The notes beneath the pieces are model-generated. The model was not told where the DNA came from. It worked only from the letters and a program-made list of their open reading frames with translations, and did not search any database. A stretch of 64,000 nt of DNA from Acidobacteriota bacterium (lineage in GTDB: Bacteria; Acidobacteriota; Thermoanaerobaculia; UBA5066): positions 186,001-250,000 of the forward strand of contig JADJVE010000001.1 in NCBI GenBank assembly GCA_016716715.1, written 5' to 3'. How positions within the stretch are numbered: position 1 is the first letter of the stretch; the number at the start of each line of letters is the position of its first letter. This document shows positions 17,587 through 26,607 of this stretch, piece by piece. The position numbers and the translations under genes are program-made.

Positions 17587-20412
17587 GTGATCCAACCGGC
17601 GGCGGCGCTGCTCTCCCGGCCGCGTCTCGCGTGCGCGGCGGCCCTCGGCCTCGCGGCAGCGGGCGAGGCCGTGGTCCGGACGGGCCATGCGTGGTTCGCG
17701 GGCGCGGCGCTCACGCTCCTGGGAGCGCTCCTCCTCGCGCCCGGCGCGTGGCCGGCGCCCGAGCCCTCGGGCGCCCCGGTCGTCCCGGCGCGGCGCGGCG
17801 GCATCCTCGCCGCGGGGATGGCCGTTGCCGCGGTCCTCGCGGCCGCTTCGATGCGCGCGCTCTGGGGCGAGTCCCGGGACCCGGCGCTCCCGCTCTGGAT
17901 CGCCTCGCTTGCGACGCTGGTCCTGACGGCGGTGGCCGCCGGCCGCGGCCTCGACGTCCCCGAACGCTGGGGCACGGCCCGTCTTCCGGCGGCGCGCGGC
18001 CCGCGCGTCGCGCTGGCGGTTTGTGTCCTCGCACTCCTGTCCGCCGCCGCGTTCGTGAGGCTCTGGAACCTGGCGAACGTGCCGTTCGGCATAAACCCCG
18101 ACGAGGGCGATCAGGCCGCGCTCGCCATGCAGATCGCCGGCGGCTTCAACACGGACGCCTGGTTCCGGCCGGGCTGGTACCACATCAGCATGATCTACTT
18201 CAAACTGCTGGCGGCCGTCATGTCGGTCGCCGGGCTGGACGTCGCGGGCGCGCGGGTCTTCGGCGCGCTCAGCGGCCTCGCGACGGTCGCCGTCCTGACC
18301 GCCCTCGCCGTCCGGCACTTCGGCTGGCGCGCGGGCCTCCTCGCCGGGACGCTGCTGTCCTGCATGGGCGGCGCCCTCCAGTTCTCGCGCGTGACGACGT
18401 GCGCCGCGCCCACGCAGACGCTGTGGGCGCTCAGCGCGGCGGGCTTCCTCGAAGCCGCGCGCCGGGGGCGCGCCTGGGCCTGGGGGCTCGCCGGACTTGC
18501 CGGCGGCCTGTCGATCTACTTCTACCCGACGGGGCGTCTCTGGTGCCTCCTCGCGATCCCGTTCTCGATCGCCGTCTTCCTCCGCGCGTCGCAGGGCACC
18601 CGGGCGCGAACGGCGGCGGGCGTGGCGTTCGCGGCGCTCGCCGCCCTCGTGGCGGCCGGGCCCTTCCTCGCCGCGACCCTGCGCCTTCCGGGCGAGTTCA
18701 CCGTGCGCGCGCAGGAGACGACGATCTTCATCCCCCGGAACGCGGCGCGCCTCGCGTACCTCCGTGCGGACTGGGGCATCGGGCGCGTCCTCGTCGCCCA
18801 GGTCGAGCACGCCGTCGGCTTCCTGAACCGTTACGTCGACCAGAACATCCTCTGGCCCACGGACCGGCCCCTCTTCCCGCCGGTGCTCGCGGCGCTCGTG
18901 CTTCTCGGCATCCTCGCCGCGACGGTCAAGGTGCGCGACGTGCGTCTCGTGCTCGTGTCGCTCTGGTTCTGGATCGGCATTCTGGGCGTCATCGTGACGG
19001 TCGAGACGCCGAACATGCACCGCTGGGCGACCGCGATCCCCGTCCTGCCGCTTTTCGCGGCGCTCGTCCTCGACGAGGGGGCCCGGCGTTTCGGTCCGGC
19101 GCCGGGGCGCGCGAGGGCCGCGGCGACGGCCGCGGCTGCCGTCGTCGTCGCCTTGTGCGCCGCGGCCGAGCTGGCGTTCTACTTCGGCCCGTACGCGGCG
19201 TCCGACCGCTGGCCCTTCAAGCGCGTCGAGGGCGTGGCCGCTGCCGAAGCCGGCGCCGGGGGCTGGGCGCTGACCCTCGGAAACGACGCCCACATGGTGA
19301 ACTCCGGCTGGGTGCGCCTGCTCGCGCCCCGCGCGCACCGCATGGGCGTCGCGACGCCGGGCATCGCCCTGCCTCTCGCGATCCCCGCGGTGCGCGACCT
19401 CTCCTTCGTCGTCTACGCGCGGCAGGCCTACTACCTTCCGTACCTTGAGAGCGTCTACCCGGGCGGCGCGACGCGCGAGAAGCGGCACTTCCCGAACGAG
19501 CTCGTCGTGACGGAATACCGCGTCCCTCTCGCCGCGTGGTCGGCGCGGCGCGGGGCCCTCGTCTCGATCGCGGGGGGACCGCCCGTGCGGGTGGACGCGA
19601 TCGGAGATCCGCCGCCCGGCGCCGCGGAGGCGGCGCGCGGGGCGAAGACCGCCCGCTGGACGGCGGCCCTCCGCGTCCCGCGCTTCGGGAACGTGCGCTT
19701 CTCGATCGCCGACGGCGTTCTCGCCGTGGACGGCCGCGAGATCCTGCGTGCGCGGGGCGGAGAGCGCGAGACGACCGTCGCGCTTCCGGAAGGAGACCAT
19801 CGCGTGGAGTTCAACGCCCCTCTCGGCGCCGCACCGGCGACGTTCCTGTGGGCCCCCGATGGCGAAGAGAGGCTCCGGCGCACGCGGTGTTCGGAGCTGT
19901 GGGCGGTCGACGGCCCGCCGGAGGGGCTCCTCGGGACGTACACCGCGCCCGGGCTCGCGACGCCGCTCCGCCTCGACGCCGCGCTCGCGGCGATGTCCCT
20001 CGGCGCGGACCTCGACTTCGACGGCGAATGGACCGCGCGCTGGAGCGGCACGCTGGTCGCGCCCACCGACGGGCCCTACGTGTTCGGCTTCCTGACGCAC
20101 GGCGGGACCGCCGAGATGACGCTCGACGGCGGGCCTCCCCGCCGAACGGATGGCGACGACGAGAGGCTCACCCGCTTGCCGCCCGTCCCGCTCACGCGCG
20201 GCCCCCACGCGGTGGAGATCGTCTACCGGGTCGTCCACAGGCCGGCGGCGATCGACTGGATCTGGACGCCGCCGGGCGGTGTGGAGTCCGTCGTGCCGCC
20301 GTCCGTGCTCCGGCCTCCCGCCGGCGCCGGGCCGCGGCCGCCGCTCTCGGAGGGCGAGCTCAGGGCGCTGCGCACCCTCAGGCGCGGCACGCCGTTCCTC
20401 TTCACGCCCTGA
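17587..20412 (+). CDS. GT-C membrane glycosyltransferase with C-terminal PA14-like domain
   Basis: A 941-residue protein. After several N-terminal helices, residues about 150-510 form an ArnT/PMT-like core with the luminal acidic motif VPFGINPDEGDQAALAM near 170. A soluble part follows (about 540-940) that ends in a PA14-like lectin domain (about 775-918): FDGEWTARWSGTLVAPTDG, PYVFGF, LTRGPHAVEIVYR and IDWIWTPPGG all match PA14. PA14 domains commonly bind carbohydrate, so the enzyme may grip its acceptor glycan. The GTG start at 17587 is supported by a close -10-like hexamer. It diverges from the YYY-NHL gene and precedes a lipoprotein gene by 40 bases. Confidence 0.85.
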   Translation: MIQPAAALLSRPRLACAAALGLAAAGEAVVRTGHAWFAGAALTLLGALLLAPGAWPAPEPSGAPVVPARRGGILAAGMAVAAVLAAASMRALWGESRDPALPLWIASLATLVLTAVAAGRGLDVPERWGTARLPAARGPRVALAVCVLALLSAAAFVRLWNLANVPFGINPDEGDQAALAMQIAGGFNTDAWFRPGWYHISMIYFKLLAAVMSVAGLDVAGARVFGALSGLATVAVLTALAVRHFGWRAGLLAGTLLSCMGGALQFSRVTTCAAPTQTLWALSAAGFLEAARRGRAWAWGLAGLAGGLSIYFYPTGRLWCLLAIPFSIAVFLRASQGTRARTAAGVAFAALAALVAAGPFLAATLRLPGEFTVRAQETTIFIPRNAARLAYLRADWGIGRVLVAQVEHAVGFLNRYVDQNILWPTDRPLFPPVLAALVLLGILAATVKVRDVRLVLVSLWFWIGILGVIVTVETPNMHRWATAIPVLPLFAALVLDEGARRFGPAPGRARAAATAAAAVVVALCAAAELAFYFGPYAASDRWPFKRVEGVAAAEAGAGGWALTLGNDAHMVNSGWVRLLAPRAHRMGVATPGIALPLAIPAVRDLSFVVYARQAYYLPYLESVYPGGATREKRHFPNELVVTEYRVPLAAWSARRGALVSIAGGPPVRVDAIGDPPPGAAEAARGAKTARWTAALRVPRFGNVRFSIADGVLAVDGREILRARGGERETTVALPEGDHRVEFNAPLGAAPATFLWAPDGEERLRRTRCSELWAVDGPPEGLLGTYTAPGLATPLRLDAALAAMSLGADLDFDGEWTARWSGTLVAPTDGPYVFGFLTHGGTAEMTLDGGPPRRTDGDDERLTRLPPVPLTRGPHAVEIVYRVVHRPAAIDWIWTPPGGVESVVPPSVLRPPAGAGPRPPLSEGELRALRTLRRGTPFLFTP

Positions 20413-20415
20413 ACG

Positions 20416-20445
20416 TTGGAATTTCGGCTGCGGGGGCGGTATTCT
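20416..20445 (+). promoter_or_regulatory. promoter (TTGGAA, 18 bp, TATTCT) for the lipoprotein gene
   Basis: A -35 (TTGGAA, 20416-20421) and -10 (TATTCT, 20440-20445) are 18 bases apart. The -10 ends 7 bases before the ATG at 20453, so the transcript would be leaderless. Confidence 0.5.
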
Positions 20446-20452
20446 TTTGGAC

Positions 20453-20977
20453 ATGAAACGTGCACGAATGAACGTCTGGATCCCGGCCTGCGCCGCCGTC
20501 CTCCTGCTTTCGGCCTGCGGCGGCAAGAAGGAAGCGCCCAAGCCCACCGCAGGCAGCGCCGCCGCCCCCTCGACTCCGGCCGCCGAGCCGGCGCGGGCGG
20601 CCGCCGCCGCTCCGGCAAATCCCCAGATCCGTCTCGACGCGTTCCGCCTCGGCTACGCGCTCGGGTCCGACTCACAGGTGCGCGGGGAGGGCAACGCGTT
20701 CGCCAAGGGCGACAAAGTGTTCCTCTCGTACGGCATCCGGGATGCGAAGCCCGGCTCCTCGACGAAGGTCGTATGGGTGAAGAACCCCGCCGGCACGAAG
20801 ATGGGCGAGGAGTCCAAGCCGCTGCCTCCCGATCCGGGGACGGTGAGCTTCGTCGCGGATTCGGCGGGCTGGGCGAACGGCGAGTACGTCGTCGAGATGT
20901 GGGTCGTCGAGCCGTCGTCCGAGCCGCGCCGCCTCGGCGCCGCGACGCTCACGGTCGCCGCGAGCCGCGGCAAGTAG
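20453..20977 (+). CDS. hypothetical lipoprotein
   Basis: A 174-residue protein with a lipobox (LLLSAC, Cys at residue 22) after a short basic N-terminus, then a Lys/Ala/Pro-rich tether of about 30 residues. The rest is a beta-rich domain (DKVFLSYGIRDA, TKVVWVKNPAGTKM, GEYVVEMWVVE, LGAATLTVA) resembling Ig-like or CARDB-type modules. No enzymatic motif is visible. Its position between two giant glycosyltransferase genes suggests an envelope role. The ATG at 20453 is fixed by the promoter spacing and the signal sequence. It converges on the next gene with only 9 bases between the stops. Confidence 0.75.
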   Translation: MKRARMNVWIPACAAVLLLSACGGKKEAPKPTAGSAAAPSTPAAEPARAAAAAPANPQIRLDAFRLGYALGSDSQVRGEGNAFAKGDKVFLSYGIRDAKPGSSTKVVWVKNPAGTKMGEESKPLPPDPGTVSFVADSAGWANGEYVVEMWVVEPSSEPRRLGAATLTVAASRGK

Positions 20978-20986
20978 ACCGCCCGC

Positions 20987-23900
20987 TCAGTCGATCAGGA
21001 GGATCTTCGCCCACGGGCCGGCCACGCCCGGCAGGTCCTCCACGCGCGCCGTCGGCCACGCCGCGACGAGGCGCGGGAGGTCCGCCGCGATGCGCTCCTT
21101 CGGCACGATGATCGCTTTCGGGCCGGCGGCCCACGCAACGGCCTCCTCCAGCTCGCGGATCTCGACGAGGTGGAGGTTCCAGACGAACGGCAGCATCTCT
21201 CCGAGGCGCGGCGGCCGTTCGCCGCTCACGTTGAGCGACCAGTCCGAGCGTCCCGTCGAGACGAGGTAGACCGTTCGGCCGGGGCCGATCGTCCGGAGCC
21301 GGCGGCCGAGCGCCGTCGCTTCCCACATCGGACGCTGCTCGCTCTCGTAGGCGACGTACCGGCGCAGGTTGGCAACGGGGGAGATCGCGAGGGCGGCAGC
21401 GGCGGCGGCGGCGAGGGCGGCGGCGCGTCCGCGCGCGTTCGGCAGGCGCAGGCTCTCGAGCAGCGCGGCGGCGGCGGCGCCCATGAACACGCACGCGACC
21501 GGGAGGCTCGGGAGCATTCGCGTGTACCAGGGCGGCGAGCCCGCGAACGCCCCGAGCACGAGCAGGACGAGCGCGACGTCGAGGAACAGGAGCACGTTCA
21601 GGGAGAAACCGGCGGCGAGCGCGACCGCGACGCCGAGGACGAAGAGCGTCGCCTCGGCCGTGTTCAGCGCGGGCGACATCGAGCCCTGGCTGCTCTGGTC
21701 CGGCGTCGTGAAGAACCAGCCCGCGCTCATGGCGAGCGGCCTTCCGAACGACGCGCGGAGCCGCTCGTGGTCGAGGCCGCCCTGGGGCTTGTACACCTCG
21801 AGCGACTCCTGCGCGCGCGGCAGCGCGAGATTCGGCGATGCGATCCACGCGGGGAGGAGCGGAACGAGCCACACGAGGAAGACGAGCGCCATGAGCGGCG
21901 GCCCGGTCCAGCGGCGAGCCGTCGCCCGCGGCGACCGGAGAGCGAGGACGAGCCCCGCGAGGAAGCAGGCGGCCGGCGCGACGCGCGACGCGGGCCACAG
22001 GTAGAAGCACCATCCCGCGACCCACCCGCCGAGGAGCCACCAGCCCGCACGGTTCGTCTTCAGCGCGAGGGCGAAAAAGACGAGCAGCCAGAGCCCCGCG
22101 ACGGCCGACACACCGGTGGTCGACATGCGGCTGAAGTGGATCCAGGGCACGGCGCCCGCGAGGAAGATCGCGCCGAGGAGGCCGGTGGCGCGGGAGCGCC
22201 ACGTCGTCCCGAGGACGTAGACCGCGAGGACGCCGGAGATGCCGGCGAGAGCGGGGCCGAGCCGGAACCCGACCTCCGTCGGGCCCGCGAGCAGGAACCC
22301 GGCCATCTCGGGCAGGAGGCCCACGACGGGCACGGGCACGAAGCCCGTCTGGAAGATGCTCGCGAGCCTGCCGTCCATCAGCTCGAGGGCCGAGACCGAG
22401 CAGTACACGAAGTCGAAGTGGACGTTCGTCGGGACGTCCAGAAGCCGGTAGAGGTGCGTGACGCACGCGGCGGCCAGCGGGACGAGGACAACCCAATGCG
22501 CGCGAAACGTCTCGCGCAGGCGGACTCGTCCGCGGAAGGAAGCCGCCACCATGCCGAAGACGAGAACGTGGAGAGCGGCCCAGAGGCAAGTCGAATCCAC
22601 CTCGAGCTTCGCGGCCCGCCAGCGGTAGAGGAGCGCCATCCCGCCGGCGAGCGCGAGGCCGCCCCCGAGGAGCGCGAGGAGCAGGCGCCGGTCCTCCGCG
22701 GGCGCCGCGAGAACGGCCTGCCAGTACGGGTCCTTGCGCCGCGTCAGGGCGCGGCTCCAGATCGCCGCGGCGAGCGCGAGCGTGAATCCGGCGAGAAGCG
22801 GCACGTCGCGCTCCGGATGAAAGTACGGCTCGAGCAGGAGGACGCCACGCCGGGTGAGGACGAGGGCTGCGGCGTAGAGCGCGAGCGGGACGAACGCGGC
22901 GGCCGTCGACGCAGCGCGGCGCGCGAGCGTGCGGCCGTCCGCGGAAGCGGGAGAAGGCGTCGCGGCCGGCGGAAGCGGCGTGGGGGCCGGCGGGCGGCCG
23001 CGCGCGAAGAAGACGGCGGCGCCGGCAGCAGCGCCCGCGAGGAGGAACAGAACGAAGCGCGGCCACGGAAAGCGGTTCGCCGACGCGTCGGCGAGCCAGC
23101 TCTCGGGCCACGCCGCTCCCGGGACACGCATGTACGAGACGGCGAAGAGGCCGCGCGCGGGGAGGTAGACGGCGCCGAGCGGAGCGAAGGGCACCTGAAA
23201 ACGCGTGACCGGACCGTTGGCGTGTGCCCGCCGGATCTCGAACGCGTCGCTGATCATGACGGCGGCCCCCGTGTCGTCGACCGTGAGCTTCCACGCGAGC
23301 GGTAGAGGGTAGAAGCCCTTCTTCACGAGGCGGCCGTCCTCGACGGCCATGCGGTTCACGCCGGCGAGATCGTGGTGCCAGAGGAGGAAGTTGGGCGAGG
23401 AGGGCGCCTCGGGCTCCAGGCGGAGCGCGAAGCGCGACCCGGCCCAGCCGTCGTCGAGCGCGAGCCGCTCGAAGTCCTTCGAGCCCGGCGTCCGCCTGAG
23501 GATCGGCTCCGGCTGCTCGGTGGTCGAAAAGACCGTGCTCCCGTCGGCGAGGCGGGCCGCGCCGAGGAACCGCACGTTCGGAGGCGGCTCGAACTCGGCG
23601 ACGATCGCGCCCGCCGCGTCGATCTCCGTCACGCGCCCCTCGGTGGTGAGAAGCACGTGCCCGTCCGCGAGGAGGGCCGCGCGTTCCGGATGGGGATTCG
23701 TGGCCGGACAGAGCACGTCGCGCGTGACGCGCCCGTCGACGTCCAGCTCGAGGATGCGCCCCGTGGCGCGGTCGAGGACGAGAAAGCGCCCGTCGGGAGC
23801 AGGCACGAGGTGGGCCGGCTCGCCGAGGCCCGTGAGGCGGCCGACGCGCCTGCCCGTCGCGTCGAAGAAGCCGACCTCTCCGGCGGGATCGCCGGCGCCC

Positions 23901-24001
23901 GGGATCGCGATCGAGAACGGGCGATCCGTTTCCGCCGACGCGGGAGGCGCGGGTGCGGCGAGGGCGAGCGCGAGGAGGGCCGCGGCGGCGCGCGCCGTCA
24001 C
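20987..24001 (-). CDS. secreted-propeller/GT-C membrane glycosyltransferase fusion
   Basis: A 1004-residue protein. It starts with a signal-like segment (ALLALALAAPAPPASAE) and a region of about 290 residues with propeller-like repeats (GRFLVLDRATGRILELDVDG, VRFLGAARLADGSTVFST). From about residue 315 a polytopic GT-C region follows, with around a dozen helices and segments like EVGFRLGPALAGISGVLAVY and WIHFSRMSTTGVSAVAG that echo the enzyme at 17587. The acidic catalytic motif is less clear than in that protein (DFVYCSVSALELMDG is a candidate). The start is GTG at 24001, overlapping the TGA of the GT2 gene (GTGA), so it is the third gene of a coupled methyltransferase-GT2-GT-C operon. Confidence 0.8.
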   Translation of the reverse strand: MTARAAAALLALALAAPAPPASAETDRPFSIAIPGAGDPAGEVGFFDATGRRVGRLTGLGEPAHLVPAPDGRFLVLDRATGRILELDVDGRVTRDVLCPATNPHPERAALLADGHVLLTTEGRVTEIDAAGAIVAEFEPPPNVRFLGAARLADGSTVFSTTEQPEPILRRTPGSKDFERLALDDGWAGSRFALRLEPEAPSSPNFLLWHHDLAGVNRMAVEDGRLVKKGFYPLPLAWKLTVDDTGAAVMISDAFEIRRAHANGPVTRFQVPFAPLGAVYLPARGLFAVSYMRVPGAAWPESWLADASANRFPWPRFVLFLLAGAAAGAAVFFARGRPPAPTPLPPAATPSPASADGRTLARRAASTAAAFVPLALYAAALVLTRRGVLLLEPYFHPERDVPLLAGFTLALAAAIWSRALTRRKDPYWQAVLAAPAEDRRLLLALLGGGLALAGGMALLYRWRAAKLEVDSTCLWAALHVLVFGMVAASFRGRVRLRETFRAHWVVLVPLAAACVTHLYRLLDVPTNVHFDFVYCSVSALELMDGRLASIFQTGFVPVPVVGLLPEMAGFLLAGPTEVGFRLGPALAGISGVLAVYVLGTTWRSRATGLLGAIFLAGAVPWIHFSRMSTTGVSAVAGLWLLVFFALALKTNRAGWWLLGGWVAGWCFYLWPASRVAPAACFLAGLVLALRSPRATARRWTGPPLMALVFLVWLVPLLPAWIASPNLALPRAQESLEVYKPQGGLDHERLRASFGRPLAMSAGWFFTTPDQSSQGSMSPALNTAEATLFVLGVAVALAAGFSLNVLLFLDVALVLLVLGAFAGSPPWYTRMLPSLPVACVFMGAAAAALLESLRLPNARGRAAALAAAAAAALAISPVANLRRYVAYESEQRPMWEATALGRRLRTIGPGRTVYLVSTGRSDWSLNVSGERPPRLGEMLPFVWNLHLVEIRELEEAVAWAAGPKAIIVPKERIAADLPRLVAAWPTARVEDLPGVAGPWAKILLID

Positions 24002-24783
24002 GCGGCCGTCTCCGGCGGCGGCGGGACCCAGTAGTCCTGCGCCGCGATTCGCGCGAGCGCCGCCGACGCGTAGAGACCGCGGTCCCACTTGCCGCGCAGG
24101 AGGAGCGCGTCGCGCAGCATCGCGGGCGCGTGCGCGCCGAAGCGGATCGTGGACGGCTCGTGCTTCTTGAGGCGCACCGGGATCCGCCGAATCGAGAGGT
24201 TGTACTTCAGCGCCACGTAGAGGAGCTCGACGTCGCCGGCGAATCCTTCCACGGTGAGGAGCGGAAAGAGAGCGTCCGCGACGTCGCCGCGAAAGCCCTT
24301 GAGCCCGCACTGCGTGTCGAAGAGGCCGCCCGTGACGAGCAGCCGCACGAGGAGCGAGAACGCGCGGCTCGCCGCGGCGCGTGAGCGCGGGAGGCGCGAG
24401 CCGTAGATCGAGTCCGTGAGAGACCGGTCCCCGACGACGACGTGGAAGCCGCGCCCGGTCACGAGAGAGACCACGTACGGCAGGGCCTCGAGGTCGTACG
24501 GCACGTCGGCGTCCGTGAAGATGCGGCAGCGCCCCGTCGCCGCGGCCATGCCGGCCTTCAGGGCGCCGAACTTTCCGCGGTTCTCGGCGAGGCAGAGGAG
24601 CTGGATCCCGGGCCCGTCCGGCACCGCGCCGGCCGTCGCGTCGCGCGAGCCGTCGTCCACGACGACGATCTCCCAGGAGAAGGGCTGGCGCGACAGGAAG
24701 GCCGCGAGGTTCGAGACGCTTTCCGCCACGAAGGCCGCGCCGTTGTAGACGGGCAGGACGACGGAGACGTCCACGGCGTTCAC
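23998..24783 (-). CDS. family 2 glycosyltransferase (polyprenyl-phosphate sugar synthase-like)
   Basis: A 261-residue GT2 enzyme without membrane helices. It has the nucleotide-sugar motifs VSVVLPVYNGAAFV and IVVVDDGSRDAT, the metal-binding D-x-D as FTDADVPYDLEAL, and the acceptor region TQCGLKGFRGDVA. It is closest in appearance to dolichyl/undecaprenyl-phosphate mannose or glucose synthases, which load a sugar onto a lipid phosphate. That product would be the donor for the GT-C enzyme encoded immediately downstream (GTGA overlap). Its ATG also overlaps the upstream methyltransferase stop by four bases (24780-24783). Confidence 0.88.
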   Translation of the reverse strand: MNAVDVSVVLPVYNGAAFVAESVSNLAAFLSRQPFSWEIVVVDDGSRDATAGAVPDGPGIQLLCLAENRGKFGALKAGMAAATGRCRIFTDADVPYDLEALPYVVSLVTGRGFHVVVGDRSLTDSIYGSRLPRSRAAASRAFSLLVRLLVTGGLFDTQCGLKGFRGDVADALFPLLTVEGFAGDVELLYVALKYNLSIRRIPVRLKKHEPSTIRFGAHAPAMLRDALLLRGKWDRGLYASAALARIAAQDYWVPPPPETAA

Positions 24784-25673
24784 GTCGCGCGAACGGCGCG
24801 GACGAGCATGGAGCCCGAGTTCGCGTAGAGGGTGAGGCCCGAGAGCGTCCGGGCGCGCGCGGCCGCGCGGAGGAGCCCGCCGCCCGCCGGCAGCGCCGCG
24901 GCGACGCGCTCGAGGAGGAAGGGAAGCGAGACGTGCTGCCCGCAGGGCGCGGCGCGCACGAGCGTCAGCGGCGGCGCGAGGGCGTCGGCGAGCGTCCTCC
25001 TCGAGAAAAACGTCACGTGTTCGGGAATCTTATAGGACACCCACCGGCGCCCGGTCGCCCGCGCGAGGAGACTCTCGACGTTCGGCGTCGCGATGAGGAC
25101 GCTGCCGCCCGGCTTCAGGGCCGCCGCGAGGGCCGCCGCGAAACGCCGGGGCTCGTACACGTGCTCGACGAGGTCGAACGCGGTGATCGCGTCGAAGGAG
25201 CCGGCGGGAAAAGGGGAGTCCTCGAGCGTTCCCCTGGCCACGCGCCCGGCGTGCCGCGCCGAGGCGCGCGCGACCGCCTCCGAGGAGAGGTCGAGTCCCC
25301 AGGCCTCCCACCCGGCGGCGCGCGCCGCGTCGAGGCCCGCGCCGGGCCCGCACCCGACGTCGAGGAGGCGCCCGCCGGCGGGCGGAGAGCCGAGCCAGCC
25401 CAGCCGCCGCGCAAACGTCTTCGCGAGGAGCGCCTCCATCTCCGCGTACGACGCGTACCCGCCCCCGGTCCCGCCGCCCTCCCAGTAGCCGCCCTCGTAG
25501 AGACGGCCGAGGTCCTCGCGGGCGACGCGCGGCGAGAGATAGCGCAGCGTGCAGCGTGGGCAGTCCACGACTCGGTACGGCGGAAAGGAGACGCGCTCGC
25601 GCGCGGGACTCGCCTCCCCGCAGAGCGGACAGGCGCAGGATTCCAGACGAAGGGGCGCGTCCGGCGCGTGCAT
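24780..25673 (-). CDS. class I SAM-dependent methyltransferase with N-terminal zinc ribbon
   Basis: A 297-residue protein. The N-terminus carries two Cys pairs, CPLCGE and CPRC, spaced like a zinc ribbon, followed by RYLSPR. This is the usual start of the methyltransferase family found in polysaccharide clusters. The SAM site is LLDVGCGPGAG (about 105-115), with acidic LDLSSEAV and motif IV FDAITAFDLVEHVYEP. The C-terminal half (IPEHVTFFSRRTLADAL) is typical of O-antigen and sugar methyltransferases. It heads a three-gene coupled operon with a GT2 and a GT-C enzyme, so a methylated envelope glycan is likely. A TATTCT element upstream faces the divergent UbiA promoter. Confidence 0.85.
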   Translation of the reverse strand: MHAPDAPLRLESCACPLCGEASPARERVSFPPYRVVDCPRCTLRYLSPRVAREDLGRLYEGGYWEGGGTGGGYASYAEMEALLAKTFARRLGWLGSPPAGGRLLDVGCGPGAGLDAARAAGWEAWGLDLSSEAVARASARHAGRVARGTLEDSPFPAGSFDAITAFDLVEHVYEPRRFAAALAAALKPGGSVLIATPNVESLLARATGRRWVSYKIPEHVTFFSRRTLADALAPPLTLVRAAPCGQHVSLPFLLERVAAALPAGGGLLRAAARARTLSGLTLYANSGSMLVRAVRAT

Positions 25674-25702
25674 CGGGGCGGAGCCAGAATACCAAGGTCG
25701 CG

Positions 25703-25708
25703 TAAACT
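25703..25708 (+). promoter_or_regulatory. -10-like element (TAAACT) just before the UbiA-family gene
   Basis: TAAACT ends 6 bases before the CTG proposed as start at 25715. It also contains the last in-frame upstream stop (TAA at 25703-25705), so translation cannot begin earlier. Confidence 0.4.
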
Positions 25709-25714
25709 GGAATC

Positions 25715-26587
25715 CTGACCGCCACGACGTACCTCCGCGCGCTTCGGCCCGCCCAGTGGGTCAAGAACCTCTTCGTCCTCGCGCCAGTCCTGTTCGGCAA
25801 GGTCGCGGACCGCGGGGACCTGGCCGGCCGGACGGCGGCCGTGGCCGCCGCCTTCTGCGCGCTCGCGTCGGCGCTCTACCTCCTGAACGACGTCAAGGAC
25901 GCCGAGGCGGACCGGCAGCACCCCGTCAAGAAGGACCGGCCGGTCGCGTCGGGCGCGCTCGCGCCGGGGATCGCCCTCGCGATGGCCGCTGTCCTTGGGC
26001 CGCTCGCGATTCTCGCCGTGTTCCTCGCCGCCCCCGCGGCGCTCCCGGCGACGCTCGTGTACGCGGGCGTCACGGTCCTCTACTCGCTCGGCCTCAAGAA
26101 GGTCGCCCTCCTCGACGTCTTCATCGTCGCGTCCGGATATGTGCTGCGCGTCCTCGCGGGCTCGGCGGCCGCGCAGGTCAAGGCGTCACACTGGCTGCTG
26201 CTCTGCACGTTCTTCCTCGCTCTCTTCCTCGCGCTCAGCAAGCGTCGCAGCGAGCTCGCCGCCCGCGGCGCGGCCGGGCGCGAGTCGCTGAAGGACGTGC
26301 CGGTCGGCCTCCTCGAGGCGTTCGAGAACACCGCGCTCGGAACCACGATCGTCTGCTACGCGCTCTACACCGTCGCGCCGGAGACGATCGCGTGGTTCGG
26401 GACGGACCGGCTGCTCGTGACCGTGCCGATCGTCCTCTTCGGCCTCTTCCGCTGGCGCCTCATCGAGACGCGCGGAGGCGGCGAGGACGCGACCTCGGAC
26501 CTCTTCACGGACGCCGGCCTGCTCGCGACCGTTGTGATCTGGGGCACGGTTTGCGCGGCGCTGATTTACGGGCCCGGACGGAGCTAG
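25715..26587 (+). CDS. UbiA-family decaprenyl-phosphate phosphoribosyltransferase-like protein
   Basis: A polytopic membrane protein of about 290 residues. It has the first UbiA Asp-rich motif LLNDVKDAEADRQHPVKKDRP and the second-loop LYSLGLKKVALLDVFIVASG, in the form typical of DPPR synthases. These attach phosphoribose to a polyprenyl phosphate. The conserved N-terminal block LRPAQWVKNLFVLAP is encoded from 25733, upstream of the first GTG (25841), so a start at 25841 would remove it. Between the in-frame TAA at 25703 and that block there is no ATG, GTG or TTG; CTG at 25715 is the best candidate. It may supply a lipid-linked pentose to the GT-C enzymes nearby. Confidence 0.8.
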   Translation: MTATTYLRALRPAQWVKNLFVLAPVLFGKVADRGDLAGRTAAVAAAFCALASALYLLNDVKDAEADRQHPVKKDRPVASGALAPGIALAMAAVLGPLAILAVFLAAPAALPATLVYAGVTVLYSLGLKKVALLDVFIVASGYVLRVLAGSAAAQVKASHWLLLCTFFLALFLALSKRRSELAARGAAGRESLKDVPVGLLEAFENTALGTTIVCYALYTVAPETIAWFGTDRLLVTVPIVLFGLFRWRLIETRGGGEDATSDLFTDAGLLATVVIWGTVCAALIYGPGRS

Positions 26588-26594
26588 GCCGGAA

Positions 26595-26600
26595 TATCCT
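26595..26600 (+). promoter_or_regulatory. -10-like element (TATCCT) 7 bases before the Rieske start
   Basis: TATCCT ends 7 bases before the ATG at 26608 with no Shine-Dalgarno sequence between, consistent with a leaderless transcript of the bc-complex operon. Confidence 0.4.
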
Positions 26601-26607
26601 TCCCGCG

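Noticed and set aside
12180..18092. 1970-codon frame on the minus strand and a 1586-codon frame on the plus strand overlapping the YYY-NHL gene
   Set aside because: Both are out-of-phase or antisense readings of the real 1592-residue gene, without recognisable motifs.
22240..24310. extension of the propeller/GT-C gene start to 24310
   Set aside because: The extra N-terminus would overlap the GT2 gene out of frame; the GTGA junction at 24001 and signal peptide mark the true start.
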